Shown here one piece after another: positions 9,532 through 18,398 of a stretch of 64,000 nt of DNA. The position numbers were made by a program, and so were the translations under genes. The stretch's first letter is position 1; the number at the start of each line of letters is the position of its first letter. Location: positions 1 to 64,000 of the forward strand of contig JAURQH010000104.1 of assembly GCA_030836185.1 (NCBI GenBank), given 5' to 3'. The notes under the pieces were generated by a model that was given only the letters and a program-made list of their open reading frames with translations, had not been told where the DNA came from and made no database searches. The stretch is from Planctomycetota bacterium. GTDB lineage: Bacteria > Planctomycetota > Planctomycetia > Planctomycetales > Planctomycetaceae.

Positions 9532-10374
9532 TCAGTTCATGCCGGCAAGAAGAGAACGTGCCTGGTCGATGGCATGCCCCATTGCGTCGCGATCATTTTG
9601 GTCCTGGCAGGTTTGTAGACAACTATTGAGAATTTCAACGGCCATACCGGGGCGTCCCGCTTGCAGAGAAACCATTCCCAAATCTCTCTGCTCGTGCCAG
9701 TTACCCGGTTGCATGGCTGAGAGTCTGTGTTGTACTTTCCACAGCGAACGCCAGTTCTCATGCTGGGCAAAAAGCGATTTCAGATTGTTGAGCATACGCA
9801 TCACAATCAATCGAGAATCTGTCGGCACCAACGAACGAAGAATCACTTCCTCAGGAAGTTCACTCACTCGCTTCAACCATTCGAGACATTGCTCTTCACT
9901 TAAAATTCGCCCATTGGTGAAGGCATCGAGATACACTGGGCCTTGGAAGGTCTGCAACTGGCACACAAAGTGCATCGGTGACGCCACACCGTGAAGCTGA
10001 ATCCCCAGACGTTGTGCGATCCCCATGTAGACAAGTGACAGAGTGATCGGCAATCCTCGACCGGTATCAATGACACGATTTAAGTAGCTGCAGCGGGTAT
10101 CTCGAAAAGCTTCAGAGTTTCCACTGAAACCCCGCTCTTCCACAAGCTCCTGGCAAATCATCTTCAGGACATCTAACTCGGTCGGGCATGTGGAGACACG
10201 AGGCTTCAAAGCAGCGGCAACCTCATCAAACCACGAAAGGTATTCATCAATCTCCAGCTCGGGATACTCGTCACAGGCAATCTCCAGCGCAACCCGCTGC
10301 AAATCCACATCTTGGGCGCGATTCAGAAGATTGGAAAACTGCGTTTCCCGGCTGTAATCAGGTTCATTAGGCAT
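9532..10374 (-). CDS. SirB1-family transglutaminase-like protein with TPR-like tail
   Basis: The product is 280 residues and lacks a signal peptide. The centre holds the SirB1/transglutaminase-like core: DTRCSYLNRVIDTGRGLPITLSLVYMGIAQRLG, followed by GVASPMHFVCQL and YLDAFTNGRILS. The C-terminal 90 residues are helical and fit tetratricopeptide repeats (WHEQRDLGMVSLQAGRPGMAVEILN). Members occur widely in bacteria near protein-synthesis or redox genes, but their reaction is not established. I use the ATG at 10374; a TTG 12 bases upstream is also in frame. It is divergent from the PSCyt1/PSD1 gene at 10499. Confidence 0.8.
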   Translation of the reverse strand: MPNEPDYSRETQFSNLLNRAQDVDLQRVALEIACDEYPELEIDEYLSWFDEVAAALKPRVSTCPTELDVLKMICQELVEERGFSGNSEAFRDTRCSYLNRVIDTGRGLPITLSLVYMGIAQRLGIQLHGVASPMHFVCQLQTFQGPVYLDAFTNGRILSEEQCLEWLKRVSELPEEVILRSLVPTDSRLIVMRMLNNLKSLFAQHENWRSLWKVQHRLSAMQPGNWHEQRDLGMVSLQAGRPGMAVEILNSCLQTCQDQNDRDAMGHAIDQARSLLAGMN

Positions 10375-10498
10375 CAGCAAAAACAATAATTGTCAAAAGG
10401 ACTGTGGGCAGGCATAATAGAAGGCAGATTGAGAGATCGAAGCCGGATATTATAGATCGATCTTTAATTTTTTTTAACATAGCACACACGGATGATTC

Positions 10499-13276
10499 AT
10501 GCGATTCGCTTTTTTCATTGCAATCAGTTTCTTCACTTTCGGTAGCCTTGTTCATGCCGATGATGCGTCCCTTCCAACCGCAGAAGCAGAAATACTTTTT
10601 GTAGGTAAGGTTCTCCCCTTGCTGAAATCCCGTTGTTTCGCCTGTCACGGCGACTCCCCGGATGGTGAACTCAAGGGAGATCTCGATCTCACCTCGCGAG
10701 AAGCGATGCTCAAGGGAGGAGAATCCGGAGAACCCTCTCTCGTCAACAAAAAACCGGAAGAGAGTCTCATCTATCAGGCAATTCGCTGGGATGGGTACGA
10801 AATGCCTCCCAAAGAAAACGACCGCTTGAATAAAGCCGAGATTGCCTACTTTGAAAGTTGGATTACCGCAGGAGCTCCCTGGCCCGAGGCAAAACGGCTG
10901 GCCGAATTACAGAAAGAAAGCTGGGAGGCCGAAGAGGGTGTTGTCGTTGAAACATCGGGGGGAGAATCGCCGGATTGGACAAATCGTAAATATGCCGAGG
11001 AAGACCTCTGGGCCTACCAGCCTCTTTCTGATCCCCAAGTTCCGAAGAACTCTTTGCCCGGTTCGAGTGATTCAGCGATTGACGCATTTATCAATCGCAA
11101 GATCGCATCGGCAGGAATCGCTCCGTCCGACAAAGCCGACAAACTCACTCTAATCCGTCGTGCCACTTACGACTTGACCGGGTTGCCGCCAACTCCTCAA
11201 GAGGTGCATGAGTTCCTCAACGATCAATCTCCACAAGCATTTCACAAACTGATTGACCGGCTGTTGGATTCTCCCGCATATGGTGAGGAGATGGCTCGGC
11301 ATTGGCTTGATGTTGTCCGGTATGCCGACACCGCAGGCTTCTCGAATGACTTTGAACGTCCCAATGCTTGGCGTTATCGGGATTATGTGATCAAGGCATT
11401 CAATGGTGACAAACCGTATGACATCTTCGTGACCGAGCAACTCGCCGGTGATGAAATCTTGACCTTGCGTAACCATTCATCTGGTAGCGATCAACGTGAG
11501 ATCGAGAAGTTTGTCAAAACGAACCGATACGACATCTCACGACATCACAACACGACGGACTCTGAACTCCAGATCGCGCCGGGTTTTCTGAGAATGGGGC
11601 CATGGGAACACACGGGCATGAGTGTGATGGCGGTCACACGGCAACAGTTCCTCGACGACGTTGTGAATAGCACAGGCGAAACATTTCTGGCCACCGCTTT
11701 GCGATGCTGTAAATGCCACGATCATAAATTCGATCCGATGCCAACTCTCGACTACTACAGAATGCAGGCTGTTTTTGCTCCGGTTCAATTTGCTGAGCGG
11801 GATGCTCCGTTTGATGAGTGGGAGAAGACAGACGGTTATATTGAGATGCGTCAGCGAATTGTCGGCCTCAAAAATAACCCGGGGATCAGTTTGCATATTC
11901 ATGAGAATGCCTCAGAAAAAGAAATCGAAGACGCCCGCAAAGGGGTCAATAAAGTCGTCAAAAAGCAAAAGTCCATCCGTGATCGACAACAGTATCGTTA
12001 CGACCCACTCGCGTTTTCGGTCTACAACGGCCCTCTCAATATGGGGTATCGGTCCAACGCCTCTCGTCATCCGCTACCCAAAACTCTGAAAGGTGATTTG
12101 CAACAGGTTCATGTGCTCACGGGCGGCTCCATCGAAACACCCACCGACAAGGTGACTCCGGGTGTACTCTCGGCACTTCCCAATTCCAACAATCTGGTTT
12201 CTCCCAACGAGTGGAACACGATCCCACAATCTCTTCATGGGAGACGACTCGCACTGGCACAGTGGATTGCCTCTGAGAAAAACCCGTTAACCTCGCGTGT
12301 GATCGTGAATCGCATCTGGCAATGGCATTTCGGGAAAGGGCTTGCCGAAAACCCCAACAACTTTGGCAGCACTGGCAAGAAGCCATCCCATCCTGAATTG
12401 TTGGATCATCTCGCATCACGAATTATTGAAGAAGGCTGGTCGATCAAAAAACTACATCGACACATCATGCTTTCTGAGACCTACCAAAGAGCGGGAACAC
12501 CCTCTAACCCACAACAAGCGGCCTCAACAGACCCCACCAACAAACTGCTCTCATGGTTCCCCCCCAGACGACTTTCGGGAGAAGAAATTCGCGACAGCAT
12601 GTTAGCCATTTCGGAGGAATTGAATCGAGAAATGGGTGGAGTCCCCATACGACCAGAAATCAATCGCGAAGTCGCCTTCCAACCACGACACGTCATGGGA
12701 TCGGTCGCTCCGGCGTACCTACCTTCTCCCACTCCCGGGGAACGAAATCGACGAACCATTTATGCTTACAAAGTGCGAACACTTCGAGATCCGATGTTGG
12801 AAGTCTTCGATCAGCCCAATGCCGACAATTCGTGTGAACGGCGTACCGAGTCGACCGTCACTCCGCAGGTTTTCAGTTTATTCAACTCCCAAAACAGCTA
12901 CTCTCGTGCATTGGCAATGGCCACCAACCTCACAAAAAGGGCAGACAGCGAATCGAAACAAATTCAACAAGCCTTTCAGAGAGCGTACGGTCGAGTCCCT
13001 TCTGACGCCGAATTCCAAACTTGCCAGAAGCATCTTGAGGAAATGACCGCCCATCATCAAAAAACCGATCCGGTTGCGGTTAAGTCTCCTCCGTTCATCA
13101 TCCGGGAAATGGTTGAGGAAATGACGGGCATCGCGTTTCAATGGAAAGAAGAATTGGATTTGTACCAAAATTATGTCACAGACCTGCAGATGGCCGATGC
13201 CCCCCCGGAAACCCGAGCCCTCGCTGATCTGTGCCTGATTCTGATGAACTCCAACGAATTTCTTTACGTCTATTAA
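10499..13276 (+). CDS. PSCyt1/DUF1549/DUF1553 (PSD1) protein with c-type haem motif, exported
   Basis: The product is 925 residues with a signal peptide ending at HA-DD (residue 20). Domain order follows the planctomycete-specific family: cytochrome PSCyt1 with CFACH at 46-50 and the methionine-rich YEMPPK region, then DUF1549 (TYDLTGLPPTPQEV, ARHWLDVVRYADTAGF), and C-terminal DUF1553 (RVIVNRIWQWHFGKGLAENPNNFGSTG, SETYQR, NRRTIYAYKVRTLRDPMLEVFD). It should be extracytoplasmic and bind one c-haem. No activity has been demonstrated for this large family, although it is consistently paired with DUF1501 genes, as here. A second PSCyt-like motif (CCKCHDHKFDP) lies in the middle, as is usual. Confidence 0.88.
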   Translation: MRFAFFIAISFFTFGSLVHADDASLPTAEAEILFVGKVLPLLKSRCFACHGDSPDGELKGDLDLTSREAMLKGGESGEPSLVNKKPEESLIYQAIRWDGYEMPPKENDRLNKAEIAYFESWITAGAPWPEAKRLAELQKESWEAEEGVVVETSGGESPDWTNRKYAEEDLWAYQPLSDPQVPKNSLPGSSDSAIDAFINRKIASAGIAPSDKADKLTLIRRATYDLTGLPPTPQEVHEFLNDQSPQAFHKLIDRLLDSPAYGEEMARHWLDVVRYADTAGFSNDFERPNAWRYRDYVIKAFNGDKPYDIFVTEQLAGDEILTLRNHSSGSDQREIEKFVKTNRYDISRHHNTTDSELQIAPGFLRMGPWEHTGMSVMAVTRQQFLDDVVNSTGETFLATALRCCKCHDHKFDPMPTLDYYRMQAVFAPVQFAERDAPFDEWEKTDGYIEMRQRIVGLKNNPGISLHIHENASEKEIEDARKGVNKVVKKQKSIRDRQQYRYDPLAFSVYNGPLNMGYRSNASRHPLPKTLKGDLQQVHVLTGGSIETPTDKVTPGVLSALPNSNNLVSPNEWNTIPQSLHGRRLALAQWIASEKNPLTSRVIVNRIWQWHFGKGLAENPNNFGSTGKKPSHPELLDHLASRIIEEGWSIKKLHRHIMLSETYQRAGTPSNPQQAASTDPTNKLLSWFPPRRLSGEEIRDSMLAISEELNREMGGVPIRPEINREVAFQPRHVMGSVAPAYLPSPTPGERNRRTIYAYKVRTLRDPMLEVFDQPNADNSCERRTESTVTPQVFSLFNSQNSYSRALAMATNLTKRADSESKQIQQAFQRAYGRVPSDAEFQTCQKHLEEMTAHHQKTDPVAVKSPPFIIREMVEEMTGIAFQWKEELDLYQNYVTDLQMADAPPETRALADLCLILMNSNEFLYVY

Positions 13277-13327
13277 TTTCCACCTCTCTCAGCGGCATCA
13301 TTTTCGCATCCACACACGAGTCTCATT

Positions 13328-14728
13328 ATGATATTTGATCCATTTGATCGTCGGCAGTTTTTGTACGGCTTGGGAGCCTCTGTCGGCACTCTTGCATTAA
13401 ATGCGATGCTACAAGCAGACGACGATGCGAAGCAGGGTCCATTAACACCCAAACCGGGACAGTTCCCGACAAAAATCAAATCGTGCATTTTCCTGACGAT
13501 GTCGGGAGGGCCAAGTCATATCGACACATTTGACCCGAAACCAAAGCTCGGCGAACTCCATCTCAAAGAGTTTCAGCGTCAAGATAAATTCACCTCCGCG
13601 ATGAACTCTGGCAAGCGATACTATGTGGCCAGTCCCTTTAAGTTCCGTAAGGTCGGATCAAACGGAACCGACATGTGCGAACACTGGAAACATCTGCCAG
13701 AAGTTGCCGATGATCTATGCTTTTACCGCGGACTTCAAGCCGAGTCAATCAATCACCCGACCGCCAATTATCACATGAATACCGGCAATCGATTTGGCGG
13801 AGATCCCGCCATTGGTGCCTGGACGACATATGGATTAGGGTCACTTAATCAAAATCTTCCCGGCTTTGTCGTGTTGCCTGAAGTCGCGCACCCTCAAGGG
13901 GGTTCTGCCAATTGGTCCAACGGTTTTTTGCCAGCCCACTATCAAGGAACAACACTCCGCCCCACTGGTTCTCCGATCCTTGATTTGACACCTCCCAAGG
14001 GTGTGACTCGTGAACATCAACGCAAAAACCTGGACGTGCTCGCCAAGCTGAACGACAAACATCGCAGCAGACATCCTCGACATGCCGAGCTCTCTGCCCG
14101 GATGAGTAACTACGAACTCGCATTTCGTATGCAAACAGAAGTCCCCGACATTATCAATCTGGCCAAAGAATCTCAGCAGACGCAAGAAGCATATGGATTA
14201 GGAAACGCCTTAACAGACAGCTTCGGACGACGTTGTTTACTGGCGAGACGACTTGTTGAAGAAGGAGTCCGGTTCGTGCAAATCTATACAGCCGGCTGGG
14301 ATTCGCATGATTACATCGAAGCGGCACACAGCAAGCGAATGGAGTCGGTCGATCAACCCATTGCCGCATTGATCAAAGATCTCAAAGAACGCGACATGCT
14401 GGACGAAACTCTCATCGTCTGGACGGGTGAGTTTGGACGTTCGCCCGATAACGGCGTACGTGGTGGGGTCAAGTTCGGAAGAGACCACAACGCCAAGGCA
14501 ATGACCTGCTGGCTTGCCGGGGGAGGCGTGAAAGCGGGACACACCATCGGAGCCACAGACGAGATTGGTTCCGAAGCGGTAGACGTGGTCAATCTAATTC
14601 GTAACTTCCATGTCACACTGCTGAAATTATTGGGTCTCGATGATAATAAGCTGACCTACTTTCACGGCGGACGATTCAAGCAGTTGTCACAAACAGGCGG
14701 CGAAGTCATCGAAGAACTTCTCGCTTAA
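13328..14728 (+). CDS. DUF1501 protein (sulfatase-fold family), Tat-exported
   Basis: The product is 466 residues. The N-terminus DRRQFLYGLGASVGTLALN is a twin-arginine-type signal, so export of a folded, metal-containing protein is likely. The body has the DUF1501 hallmarks: SCIFLTMSGGPSHIDTFDPKP, the Arg/His-rich MNTGNRFGGDPAIGAW region, VWTGEFGRSPDNGVRGGVKFGRDHN and CWLAGGGVKAGHTIGATDE. The fold is related to alkaline phosphatases and sulfatases, but the formylglycine cysteine motif is absent. It lies 51 bases after the PSCyt1/PSD1 gene, its standard partner, and 52 bases before a sulfatase. Function is unknown. Confidence 0.88.
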   Translation: MIFDPFDRRQFLYGLGASVGTLALNAMLQADDDAKQGPLTPKPGQFPTKIKSCIFLTMSGGPSHIDTFDPKPKLGELHLKEFQRQDKFTSAMNSGKRYYVASPFKFRKVGSNGTDMCEHWKHLPEVADDLCFYRGLQAESINHPTANYHMNTGNRFGGDPAIGAWTTYGLGSLNQNLPGFVVLPEVAHPQGGSANWSNGFLPAHYQGTTLRPTGSPILDLTPPKGVTREHQRKNLDVLAKLNDKHRSRHPRHAELSARMSNYELAFRMQTEVPDIINLAKESQQTQEAYGLGNALTDSFGRRCLLARRLVEEGVRFVQIYTAGWDSHDYIEAAHSKRMESVDQPIAALIKDLKERDMLDETLIVWTGEFGRSPDNGVRGGVKFGRDHNAKAMTCWLAGGGVKAGHTIGATDEIGSEAVDVVNLIRNFHVTLLKLLGLDDNKLTYFHGGRFKQLSQTGGEVIEELLA

Positions 14729-14780
14729 CAATAATTCACTCCACAAGACTCTCACCCTTCCATACAGAAGACGCTCACTT

Positions 14781-16241
14781 ATGAAAGCCGCTCTCTCTCA
14801 ACTCTCGTTGACCGTTCTCCTCCTGTTATTCACAGGGGGCACGTATTCTGATGCACAAGATGAGGCAAAGGCTCTTAATGTGCTGTTTATCGCGGTTGAC
14901 GACTTGGGCAACGTCTTGGACGAAGATCGCCCGGCAATCATCAAAACACCCCATCTCGACAAACTCAAACAACGCGGCACATTCTTTCAACGCGCGTATT
15001 GCCAAATCCCGCTGTGTAACCCCAGCCGTGCGTCCGTCATGACAGGAAAACGTCCTGATGCCACAACCGTCTGGGATCTCGACCGCCACTTCCGCGACCA
15101 AATCCCGGAAGCGGTCACTCTTTCCCAAAAGTTTCGACAACACGATTATCAAGTAGCCCGCGTCGGGAAAATCTATCACTACAACGTCCCCAAAGGCATT
15201 GGAACAGATGGACTCGATGACAAGCCCTCTTGGGACCAGGTCATCAATCCTAAAGGGCGAGATGTTGCCGAAGAAGCACTCATTACCAACCCGACACCCT
15301 GGAAACCCGTCTCGGCGGCGATGAGCTGGCTGGCAGCCGAAGGAACCGATGAAGAACAAACCGATGGCATGATTGCCACAGAAGCCGTCGGGCTTCTCAA
15401 TCAATTCCAACATAAACCGTTCTTTTTAGCAGTCGGGTTCTTCAGACCACACACACCGTATGTCGCCCCCAAGAAATATTTCGACATGCATCCGCTGATA
15501 GAAATCGAACTTCATCAAGTCCCCGATGGTGATCGCGATGACATACCGGCAGCCGCAATCCCACACAACATCCCCAAACCCGACTACGATCTGGACCAAA
15601 AAATACTCAAACAATCTTTGCAAGCGTACTATGCCTCAGTCAGCTTCGTAGATGCCCAAGTCGGTCGAGTGGTCCAGGAATTAGATCGGCTTAAATTGAC
15701 AGACAACACAGTCATCGTTTTCTGGAGCGATCACGGCTATCACCTCGGAGAACATCATCTCTGGCAGAAACGAACACTCTACGACGAATCGGCACGCGCA
15801 CCGATCATCATCGCCGCGCCGAACACCACTTCCAAAGGCGTCACTTGCAACCGAGTTGTCGAATTCATCGACATGTATCCCACTGTGACCGATCTTGTTT
15901 TGGGGACAATTCCAGATGAACTCGATGGTCGCAGCCTAAAACCATTGTTGAACAACCCGAAAGAGAAATGGAGGCACCCGGCCTTCACTCAAATCCTACG
16001 GCCTGGTGATGGGAAACCCGTCATGGGGGCTGCCGTCACGATTGGCCGATATCGGTATATCGAGTGGAATGGCGGCAAAGAGGGGAGAGAACTGTTTGAT
16101 CATCGAACTGATCCTGAAGAGCATCAGAATCTGATCGATTCCCGCGAACATCAGTCGGTCATTAGCCGTCTCCAAAAATTGTTACGCAAGCATATTTCTA
16201 CCGATGTCCCCCAGACTCCCTTTAATCCGAAACGACTTTGA
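14781..16241 (+). CDS. Iduronate-2-sulfatase-like sulfatase, exported
   Basis: The product is 486 residues with a signal peptide (LTVLLLLFTGGTYSDA). The active-site motif is CNPSR starting at Cys79, and AVDDLGN at about 38 supplies metal ligands. The downstream TGKRPDATTVWDLDRHFRD and ARVGKIYHY blocks, FFRPHTPYVAPKKYFD, and FWSDHGYHLGEHHLWQKRTLYDESARAPIII match the iduronate-2-sulfatase branch of the family. That branch removes 2-O-sulfate from uronic acids; whether this protein does so is inference. It follows the DUF1501 gene and precedes a tRNA-dihydrouridine synthase by 21 bases, so the downstream housekeeping gene may depend on the same transcript. Confidence 0.88.
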   Translation: MKAALSQLSLTVLLLLFTGGTYSDAQDEAKALNVLFIAVDDLGNVLDEDRPAIIKTPHLDKLKQRGTFFQRAYCQIPLCNPSRASVMTGKRPDATTVWDLDRHFRDQIPEAVTLSQKFRQHDYQVARVGKIYHYNVPKGIGTDGLDDKPSWDQVINPKGRDVAEEALITNPTPWKPVSAAMSWLAAEGTDEEQTDGMIATEAVGLLNQFQHKPFFLAVGFFRPHTPYVAPKKYFDMHPLIEIELHQVPDGDRDDIPAAAIPHNIPKPDYDLDQKILKQSLQAYYASVSFVDAQVGRVVQELDRLKLTDNTVIVFWSDHGYHLGEHHLWQKRTLYDESARAPIIIAAPNTTSKGVTCNRVVEFIDMYPTVTDLVLGTIPDELDGRSLKPLLNNPKEKWRHPAFTQILRPGDGKPVMGAAVTIGRYRYIEWNGGKEGRELFDHRTDPEEHQNLIDSREHQSVISRLQKLLRKHISTDVPQTPFNPKRL

Positions 16242-16262
16242 ATCGTCGATTCTCTACTTTTC

Positions 16263-17324
16263 ATGACAAACCCCAGCACACTCACCTCGAATCCTCCTGC
16301 CCCCATTCTCTCTTCGCGACGAGACGGACCGCTCGAACTGAAACCTCTCAGACTGGGAAATATTGACGTTGGATTCCCAGTGGTACAAGCAGCTTTGAGT
16401 GGGTATAGCGATTGGCCCATGCGAATCGTCGCCCGACGACTCGGAGCTCCGTACACGATTCACGAAGTCGTCATCGATCAGTTTGTTTTGAGTCTCAAAG
16501 ATCGCGATAAGACCAAACACCATCTCTTCATAACCGACGAAGAGCATCCCGTCGGCGGCCAATTGATGGGATCTGAGCCAGACGATTTTGTCGCGGCGTC
16601 CGAGAAACTGGTCAACGTCGGGTTTGATGTGATCGACATTAACTTCGGATGCCCTGTGAAGTCGGCGGTCAACGGATGTCGCGGTGGATATCATCTTGGT
16701 CAGCCTGACATCGCATTAGAAATCATCCGCAAGGTGAGAGAAATCGTTCCCCACGAGATTCCCGTCACGCTGAAAATGCGTGGAGGCATTGATGATTCCT
16801 CCCAGAGCAAAGATCAATTCTTTGCGATCCTCGAAGGTGCCTACGATGCAGGGATCGCCTCGGTGACCGTTCATGCTCGCACCGTGGAGCAAAAATATAT
16901 CGGCCCCAGCAATTGGGATTTCCTGTGCGAAGTCAAAAGATTTGCGGGAGATCGAACAGTTCTGGGCAGCGGAGATTTATTCACAGCACAGGCTTGCCTC
17001 GACATGATTCATGAAACGGGTGTCGATGGAGTCACCGTGGCTCGTGGAGCCATCGGCAATCCCTGGATCTTTCAGCAGGCCAAAGACTTAGCATCGGGAA
17101 AGGAAATAACGCTCCCCGATCTGACCGAACAAAAACGAGTTCTGCAAATGCAGTATGACTTACATCTCGAATACTTCCCTCAAAAAGCAATCTCCACCAT
17201 GCGGAAGTTCGGAATCAAGTTTGCGCCTTTACATGCGCAACCTGTGGAAGTCCGCAATGCCTTCGCAACGATCAAAACGGCCGAGGATTGGAAGAATGTT
17301 CTCAAGCAGTGGTATCGCTCCTGA
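16263..17324 (+). CDS. tRNA-dihydrouridine synthase family protein
   Basis: The product is 353 residues without a signal peptide and fits an FMN-dependent TIM barrel that reduces uridines in tRNA. Motifs are in order: VVQAALSGYSDWPMR (N-terminal flavin strand), GGQLMGSEPDDF, VDVIDINFGCPV-type substrate loop, VTLKMRGG, SVTVHARTVEQKYIGPSNW, and VTVARGAIGNPWIFQ (phosphate-binding). The loop after GCP reads NGCRGGYHLGQP instead of the NGxGAALLxxP of enterobacterial enzymes, which marks a divergent subfamily. I cannot say which tRNA position it modifies. The C-terminal 70 residues are helical, as usual for recognition of tRNA. Confidence 0.82.
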   Translation: MTNPSTLTSNPPAPILSSRRDGPLELKPLRLGNIDVGFPVVQAALSGYSDWPMRIVARRLGAPYTIHEVVIDQFVLSLKDRDKTKHHLFITDEEHPVGGQLMGSEPDDFVAASEKLVNVGFDVIDINFGCPVKSAVNGCRGGYHLGQPDIALEIIRKVREIVPHEIPVTLKMRGGIDDSSQSKDQFFAILEGAYDAGIASVTVHARTVEQKYIGPSNWDFLCEVKRFAGDRTVLGSGDLFTAQACLDMIHETGVDGVTVARGAIGNPWIFQQAKDLASGKEITLPDLTEQKRVLQMQYDLHLEYFPQKAISTMRKFGIKFAPLHAQPVEVRNAFATIKTAEDWKNVLKQWYRS

Positions 17325-17409
17325 CAAATGCTTGTTGAATGAATCACGGGAACCTCTCATACTAAAGTCTTGTTGATACGAATTCCAAAAGCTCAATCAG
17401 TGGCTCATA

Positions 17410-18354
17410 ATGGCCTTTCTCATGAATTTCCTTTTGCCTATTGAGCGATCGACTGTTTCGCGACTTATTGTCTGTACGTTACTGGTATCAGGATGCAGCA
17501 GTGAAGATAATTACACCTCAGTGTCACCAGTTGATTCGAACATTCCCAAAACGAGTCCAACAACCCCAACCGACGACAATCCAGTCGTTGCAGAGAAGCC
17601 CGACACAACTGACAAGAACAATTCAAAAGCCTCAGGCGAAAAACAAAACGCTTCACCAACGGCTCAAAAACACCTCATGCCAACAGGTGTATTCTCTGGT
17701 TCGATTAAGCTGGTGGGAGAGTTCCCGGAGATATCGGCGTTCGAACTCCCTGAAAATCTGCTCGCAATTTGTGGCCCAGACGGGGTTATTGACGAATCAC
17801 TTGTTATCAATCGAGAAAACCGCGGAATCGCCAATGTCTTCGTCTACATGCAAGACGCTCCCGACAGCATCGACCACATCGACTTTCTCGGGGAACCTGT
17901 CACTTATCAGCAGAAAGTATGTCAATTTATTCCCCATGCTATGTTCCTGCCGGTTGGTTCAAAAATAAATGCCATCAATAGCGATGTGCTCGCGCATAAC
18001 ATTCATACGTACCCAATTCGCAATGAACCCGTAAACATCTTACTGAATGCAAAAGATACCAAAGGTGTTCATTTACACTATCCAGAATCAGAAATCCTAC
18101 CTCACAAAATCGGTTGCGATTTGCACCCCTGGATGACCGCCTGGCATCTCGTCCTCGACCATCCTTATGCAGCAGTTACAAACGAAAATGGAGAATTCGC
18201 GATCACACATCTTCCACCGGGTGAACACAAATTCCGCATCTGGCAAGAACGAGTTGGCTATCTGGAAAAGGATTATATGGTCATAATGCAAGCAGGAGAA
18301 GAATTCAAACTCAGCTTTGAATACTCTGCAGATAAATTCACGAAAGAAGATTAA
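17410..18354 (+). CDS. Lipoprotein with cupredoxin-like copper-binding domain
   Basis: The product is 314 residues. It has a lipobox (LLVSGCSS) after a basic and hydrophobic N-terminus, then a low-complexity linker rich in Thr, Pro, Asn and Lys (about 35-90) as in surface-anchored proteins. The C-terminal 220 residues contain ITHLPPGEHKFRIWQE, a carboxypeptidase-regulatory-like strand pattern, and the probable type 1 copper ligands: His in AHNIHTYP and Cys/His in IGCDLHPWMTAW. This arrangement occurs in planctomycete proteins annotated as methylamine-utilisation or plastocyanin-like. Electron transfer outside the membrane is a reasonable inference. The gene lies between Dus and a sulfatase on the same strand. 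Confidence 0.7.
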   Translation: MAFLMNFLLPIERSTVSRLIVCTLLVSGCSSEDNYTSVSPVDSNIPKTSPTTPTDDNPVVAEKPDTTDKNNSKASGEKQNASPTAQKHLMPTGVFSGSIKLVGEFPEISAFELPENLLAICGPDGVIDESLVINRENRGIANVFVYMQDAPDSIDHIDFLGEPVTYQQKVCQFIPHAMFLPVGSKINAINSDVLAHNIHTYPIRNEPVNILLNAKDTKGVHLHYPESEILPHKIGCDLHPWMTAWHLVLDHPYAAVTNENGEFAITHLPPGEHKFRIWQERVGYLEKDYMVIMQAGEEFKLSFEYSADKFTKED

Positions 18355-18398
18355 GAAGTCTACCGCTCCACAGGTTATTTCGCGAAAGCCTCATCATT

